The notes under the pieces were generated by a model. It made no database searches. It was not told where the DNA came from and saw only the letters and a program-made list of their open reading frames with translations. A DNA stretch of 26,550 nucleotides from JAAXTT01 sp964530215 (GTDB taxonomy: Bacteria > Bacillota > Desulfotomaculia > Desulfotomaculales > Desulfocucumaceae): assembly GCA_964530215.1 (NCBI GenBank), contig CAZHAJ010000010.1:1-26550 (forward strand), given 5' to 3'. Both the position numbers and the translations under genes were made by a program. This document shows, one piece after another, positions 23,201-26,550 of this stretch (position 1 is its first letter; the number at the start of each line of letters is the position of its first letter).

Positions 23201-23740
23201 TTACTCTACCCGTGGCTTATTGGCTGAGATGTTTTCCACCGAAACCCGGATATCTTTAACTTCCATCCCGGTAACTTCTTTAACTTTTTCCAAAACTTCT
23301 TGCTGTAATAATTCTGACAATTGTGGAACATTAATGTCGGGAGTTACAGTAACCCTGACCCTGATTCCGACACCTTGTGGTATGGAAACAACGACAGCTT
23401 TGGCTTCTTTAACTCCCTTTTGTTCCATGGATACCTTTTCAACCAGTGTTTCTATGGCAGAAAGGGCAATGCGTATATTTCCAAGGGAGGCTTCTCTGAC
23501 TATGGCATGCTTTCTGTCACGTTTCAGTCCGAGCCACAATACTATCAAGCTTATCATAGTATAAACAGCCAGTAGCACAAAAACAACACTTATTACACCA
23601 TTAACTCCCTGTGCTTGCAACATGTTTTGAATAAGTTTGCCCGGCCAAGGCAAACCCATAAGAACAGAGGATACAATTGATGCTATAAACAAACCAATTA
23701 CTGCGTACAATATTAATATAATCCGAAAAATAGGGTTCAC
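23201..23740 (-). CDS. amaP: Alkaline shock response membrane anchor protein AmaP
   Basis: A 179-residue protein with two transmembrane helices (about 5-27 and 50-72) followed by a soluble domain of alkaline-shock-protein type (about 85-175, containing VVSIPQGVGIRVRVTVTPD). AmaP anchors Asp23 to the membrane in staphylococci. It starts with GTG after a GGGGGG site, 30 bases after asp23, and DUF2273 follows after 38 bases. The module likely responds to cell-envelope stress. Confidence 0.9.
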   Translation of the reverse strand: MNPIFRIILILYAVIGLFIASIVSSVLMGLPWPGKLIQNMLQAQGVNGVISVVFVLLAVYTMISLIVLWLGLKRDRKHAIVREASLGNIRIALSAIETLVEKVSMEQKGVKEAKAVVVSIPQGVGIRVRVTVTPDINVPQLSELLQQEVLEKVKEVTGMEVKDIRVSVENISANKPRVE

Positions 23741-23770
23741 TTTGGGAGTCCCCCCAATCCTTCAATAATG

Positions 23771-24178
23771 TTATTTTACTTTTTGCTCTTCATCTTTTTC
23801 ATCATGGGAGAAAGCCACGCCTTGTATATGCACGTTCACTTCCACCACGTGGAGACCGGTCATATTTTCGATAGCTTTTTTAACATTCTCCTGTATCTTT
23901 GCTGCGACATCCGGAATGCGTATTGCAAATTCCACTACAACGAAAATATCTACGGCTGCTTCTTTTTCGCCCACTTCTACCTTAACACCTTTAGACATAT
24001 TTTTGCGGCCCAGCATTTCAGCAATGCCACCCACAACGCCGCTGCTCATGGCAACAACACCAGGGACTTCGGTTGTTGCAAGACCAGCTATAATTTTTAC
24101 CACATCATCGGCTATTTTAATTGCACCTAAACCGTTCATTTCATCTTTTATTAAAAAGTCTTTAGGCTGTTCACTCAT
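23771..24178 (-). CDS. asp23: Asp23/Gls24 family envelope stress response protein
   Basis: A 135-residue protein with the Asp23 domain: IKIADDVVKIIAGLATTEVPGV near the N-terminus, the central VEVGEKEAAVDIFVVVEF, and VNVHIQGV near the end. It is the soluble partner of AmaP. The ATG at 24178 has GGAGGG eight bases upstream; a start 14 codons earlier would put that site inside the gene and is rejected. A strong sigma-A-type promoter lies upstream, and the gene opens the asp23-amaP-DUF2273-nusB unit. Confidence 0.92.
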   Translation of the reverse strand: MSEQPKDFLIKDEMNGLGAIKIADDVVKIIAGLATTEVPGVVAMSSGVVGGIAEMLGRKNMSKGVKVEVGEKEAAVDIFVVVEFAIRIPDVAAKIQENVKKAIENMTGLHVVEVNVHIQGVAFSHDEKDEEQKVK

Positions 24179-24219
24179 TGAAAATCCCTCCATTCTTATT
24201 TTTGTTATAATTTTCCTCA

Positions 24220-24248
24220 ATTATAGCAGAAGCAGTATACATTATCAA
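24220..24248 (-). promoter_or_regulatory. Sigma-A-type promoter of the asp23 operon
   Basis: On the minus strand TTGATA (24248-24243) and a perfect TATAAT (24225-24220) are 17 bases apart. Transcription would start near 24213, 35 bases before the asp23 start codon. Confidence 0.65.
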
Positions 24249-24382
24249 ACCATAGGAGTCTTACCGTATGCTGATAACGTTAAATTAAAGAAACTTCTGG
24301 AAGGATTTTTCCTGTAGTATAAGAAATAAACTATTAAATCATAATGCTAATATTAACTGAACAGCACAACGGGGGTTATTTA

Positions 24383-25306
24383 ATGAAAATTACAATTATA
24401 GGAGCCGGTGCCATGGGCTCTCTTATTGGGGCTTATCTTTCCACCGATAATAAAAATGAAGTATCTTTGGTAAACAGGTGGTCTGAGCATGTAAACAGCA
24501 TTAACCGAAATGGACTTATTGTGGAAAGCAATTCAGATATTAAGAAATTTGCTGTTAAAGCTTTCACTAACCCGACATCCTTAAAAGCTCAGGATTTAGT
24601 AATAGTCATGGTTAAATCCTATCAGACTGCAGCTGCAGTTAAAAATATCGATAATTTACTAAATGATAAGACGCAAGTATTGACTTTGCAAAACGGTCTT
24701 GGAAATGCTGAGACATTAGCAGAAACCCTTGGGGATATATCCCTATTGGCAGGTACTATAACCCATGGTGCTACAGTTTTGGGGCCCGGTCATATAAAGC
24801 ATGCAGGTGCAGGCGAGGTTATAATGGGCTCATTTGGGGGCAATGCGGTTGCGGAAGATATAGCAAATATGTTTACCAGATGTGGTTTGCCCGCAAGGAT
24901 CACTGACGAAGTCAACAGCCATTTATGGGGAAAAGTGTTGATCAACGTAGGGATTAATGCACTGACTGCCATTTGCGGAGTTAACAATGGCTGGTTGGTG
25001 GAAACCGATGGCACTTTAAAACTGATGAAATCTTTGGTGGAAGAAGCCGAGTCAGTGGCCAAGGCATTAGGGATTGCACTTCCATATGATAATGCCTTTG
25101 AAAAAGTGGTAAATGTAGCCCGGATAACCGGAGATAACAGGTCCTCAATGCTGCAGGATATGGATCGTGGGTGTCCCACTGAAATTGATAATATTAATGG
25201 GGCTGTTGTCCGAGCAGGAGAAAGGTGCGGTATTGCCACACCATGCAACAATATAGTTACCATGTTGGTCAAGGCGCTGGAGGTTAAAAATTCCTTCAGA
25301 AATTAA
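24383..25306 (+). CDS. panE: 2-dehydropantoate 2-reductase (ketopantoate reductase family)
   Basis: A 307-residue protein of the ApbA/PanE family, which reduces ketopantoate to pantoate with NADPH in pantothenate synthesis. The N-terminal IIGAGAMGSLIGAYL is the Rossmann nucleotide motif, VLTLQNGLGN is the family's Asn region, and WGKVLINVGINALTA with SSMLQDMDRGCPTEIDNINGAVV forms the C-terminal substrate domain with the conserved Lys. The ATG at 24383 follows ACGGGGG; 13 codons of upstream open frame lack a site. It is the only plus-strand gene in this part and stands alone between asp23 and the repeat. The family includes paralogues with other ketoacid substrates, so panE is a best guess. 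Confidence 0.85.
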   Translation: MKITIIGAGAMGSLIGAYLSTDNKNEVSLVNRWSEHVNSINRNGLIVESNSDIKKFAVKAFTNPTSLKAQDLVIVMVKSYQTAAAVKNIDNLLNDKTQVLTLQNGLGNAETLAETLGDISLLAGTITHGATVLGPGHIKHAGAGEVIMGSFGGNAVAEDIANMFTRCGLPARITDEVNSHLWGKVLINVGINALTAICGVNNGWLVETDGTLKLMKSLVEEAESVAKALGIALPYDNAFEKVVNVARITGDNRSSMLQDMDRGCPTEIDNINGAVVRAGERCGIATPCNNIVTMLVKALEVKNSFRN

Positions 25307-25317
25307 TTCCCAAGGAT

Positions 25318-25455
25318 TTAGGTAATATCTTTAATTCAATTAAGGTTCTTTATACCAATGGTTATACTGAAGGAGTTAATATCAAAATCAGGGTTTTAAT
25401 GCGTAATGCTTTCGGGGTCAGAAACTTCGAAAGATTTAGGGCTAGAATTCTATAA
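25318..25455 (+). pseudogene. ISL3-family transposase C-terminal remnant, copy 2
   Basis: The last 45 codons of an ISL3-type transposase read in one frame here: LGNIFNSIKVL, NGYTEGVNIKIRVL, NAFGVRNFERFRARIL and a stop. It parallels 6033-6180 but has no internal frameshift. It starts 11 bases after the panE stop. The catalytic part is missing. Confidence 0.7.
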
Positions 25456-25526
25456 ATAATGTCCGCATAAAAGCTCCTCAGACGCTTCTAATTTAGGGGG
25501 AGGACATTTTAGGACGGACATTTTAC

Positions 25527-25706
25527 GGAGGTTGTTATCCGGCTTTTAGCGCTGGAGCTTACGGACTGGCCTGCAGGACGCATGGATGCGGCCTGCAGCT
25601 GAGTAGTGCATGGACGCACATACGCAAGCGATGGCCAGACCGTTAGCGACAAGCTTTAAAGCCAGTTCAGCCAAAGTAACTTTGTCCGGACTGAAATCCG
25701 CACCCC
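25527..25706. ncRNA. Putative structured RNA or folded DNA element, copy 2
   Basis: The same fold as 6241-6420, offset by 19286. Compared with copy 1, three changes restore pairs: CTGCAGG with CCTGCAG becomes complete, CTGGCC now pairs with GGCCAG, and AGCTT with AAGCT. One change is a wobble (GGTTG with CAGCC). Two weaken a stem: the outer CCGGCTTT helix and the second TGGA hairpin. The internal arms look better preserved here than in copy 1. Confidence 0.4.
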
Positions 25707-25760
25707 CACCTATACCAAGATTCACTACCCCAACAATTGACAGAAAGTCACTTCTTAAAA

Positions 25761-25795
25761 TTCTGGATTCTGGCTTCTGAATTCTGTATTCCTCT
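25761..25795 (+). repeat. Heptanucleotide tandem tract (TTCTGNN), copy 2
   Basis: TTCTGGA, TTCTGGC, TTCTGAA, TTCTGTA and a degenerate TTCCTCT with a strict period of seven, parallel to 6548-6582. Confidence 0.75.
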
Positions 25796-25823
25796 GAAAT
25801 TATATGTCCATCACATTTTCGGC

Positions 25824-25867
25824 TCTATTTACTCTACCATTATGGGATCTACTACAACAATTGACAG
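25824..25867 (+). repeat. Direct repeat R, right edge of copy 2
   Basis: It matches 6491-6530 and 6611-6655 from TCTATTTACTCT to CAATTGACAG with several substitutions (for example ACCATTATGGGA in the palindromic core). It forms the right boundary of the element. Confidence 0.7.
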
Positions 25868-25873
25868 AGATCC

Positions 25874-26550
25874 CTAAGTGTTTTTAAATATATGTTTTTC
25901 TATAAAGCCGGTATCAATATCCCCCCGAATAAAGTACTTATTTTTCAGTACTGTCCGGTGGAAAGGTATGGTAGTTTTTATACCTTCAATTACATATTCG
26001 TCCAAAGCTCTAATCATTCTGGCTACTGCCTCTTCTCGGTCCTGTCCCCAAGTGATAAGCTTACCCAGCATCGAATCATAGTGGTAAGGGATATTCCAAC
26101 CTTGGTAAGCTGCACTGTCAACCCTGATCCCGGGTCCCCCGGGGGGGACATATTTTGTTATTTTACCAGGGCAGGGGATGAATCCATTTGCCGGGTCCTC
26201 AGCATTAATCCTGCATTCCAAGGCCCATCCATATATATTGACGTCTTGCTGCGTTACAGCCAGTTTTTCACCGGAGGCAATTAGAATTTGTTCCTTTATC
26301 AGATCAATTCCGGTAATCATCTCGGTAATTGTATGCTCTACTTGAATGCGTGTGTTCATTTCTATAAAATAATACTGACCGTCATCATCCAATAAAAATT
26401 CCACCGTACCTGCGCCGCAATAATTAACTGCTCTAGCTGCTTTAACTGCTGCTCTTCCCATTTCATTGCGAAGTTTTTCATTTAGTGCGGATGATGGTGC
26501 TTCTTCAATTACTTTTTGGTTTCTTCTCTGTATAGAACAATCCCTTTCAC
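25874..26550 (-). CDS. accC: Acetyl-CoA carboxylase biotin carboxylase subunit, 5' end outside window
   Basis: The C-terminal 224 residues of about 450 are visible; the frame is open to the right edge. It shows ERDCSIQRRNQKVIEEAPS, then GAGTVEFLLDDDGQYYFIEMN with the ATP-grasp catalytic NTRIQVEHTITEM, and the C-terminal biotin carboxylase domain (ALECRINAEDP, GPGIRVDS, HYDSMLGKLI) to FIEKHIF. It carboxylates the biotin of AccB with bicarbonate and ATP in fatty-acid synthesis. An apparent start at 26461 is internal. accB is expected further right. In many Clostridia accC is followed by the asp23 module; here the repeat and panE lie in between. Confidence 0.95.
   Translation of the reverse strand, partial: ERDCSIQRRNQKVIEEAPSSALNEKLRNEMGRAAVKAARAVNYCGAGTVEFLLDDDGQYYFIEMNTRIQVEHTITEMITGIDLIKEQILIASGEKLAVTQQDVNIYGWALECRINAEDPANGFIPCPGKITKYVPPGGPGIRVDSAAYQGWNIPYHYDSMLGKLITWGQDREEAVARMIRALDEYVIEGIKTTIPFHRTVLKNKYFIRGDIDTGFIEKHIFKNT

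Larger units (their letters stand above)
25330..25867 (+). repeat. Composite dispersed repeat, copy 2
   Basis: This is the second copy of the element at 6039-6655, same orientation. It contains the transposase stub, the 241-base core (25487-25727), a heptad tract, and the direct repeat R at 25824-25867 with a partial R at 25725-25743. It lacks the 77-base segment with the hairpin. Its right edge is six bases from the accC stop codon. It fills the 25307-25873 gap, which has no gene apart from the stub. Confidence 0.9.

Noticed and set aside
1..26550. tRNA or rRNA genes
   Set aside because: No cloverleaf with the conserved GGTTCRA arm or rRNA core sequence was noticed; the reading was by eye, so a degenerate tRNA could be missed.

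Overview
The window looks like a low-GC, anaerobic, spore-forming member of the Clostridia (Peptococcaceae or Desulfotomaculum-like lineages). The evidence is spo0A and spoIVB (sporulation), an nfnAB pair (electron-bifurcating transhydrogenase of anaerobes), an amaP/asp23 module, strong GGAGG ribosome binding sites with frequent TTG and GTG starts, and a steA/steB-like pair. The species cannot be named from the sequence alone.

Almost everything lies on the minus strand, so transcription reads from high to low coordinates. From right to left: the 3' half of accC (26550-25874); a mobile-element remnant with a structured repeat (25330-25867); a plus-strand panE-like gene (24383-25306); the envelope-stress module asp23-amaP-DUF2273 feeding into nusB (24178-22454); nfnA-nfnB (22287-20003); folD; then a tight chain xseA-mnmL(ytqA)-xseB-ispA-membrane protein-dxs-tlyA-nadK-mnmM(ytqB)-recN (19026-9117) with overlaps or gaps of 4-80 bases, closed by a clear terminator; then spoIVB and spo0A as separate units.

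Left of spo0A lies an accessory interval (about 1.6-6.7 kb). It holds a second copy of the repeat, a DUF5320 protein, a UbiA prenyltransferase, an FmdE-like zinc protein, a DUF134 regulator with a Cys-rich tail, a plus-strand FMN reductase, a methyltransferase and a YkoF-type thiamine-binding protein. At the far left are steA and the start of steB, which in relatives I would expect closer to spo0A.

The core genes serve DNA repair and recombination (recN, xseA, xseB), isoprenoid precursors (dxs, ispA), NADP and one-carbon supply (nadK, folD, nfnAB), RNA modification and transcription (tlyA, mnmL, mnmM, nusB), fatty-acid synthesis (accC) and the sporulation switch and checkpoint (spo0A, spoIVB).

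The most unusual feature is a roughly 540-615 base element present twice in the same orientation, 19.3 kb apart. Each copy joins the last 45-50 codons of an ISL3-type transposase to a 241-base noncoding block that is about 96% identical between copies and folds into nested stems and hairpins, followed by heptanucleotide repeats and a 45-base direct repeat that ends a few bases from the stop codon of spo0A or accC. The sequence also shows draft-assembly scars: a 10-N gap, an apparent frameshift in nadK, and a spoIVB gene with no normal start codon in frame.
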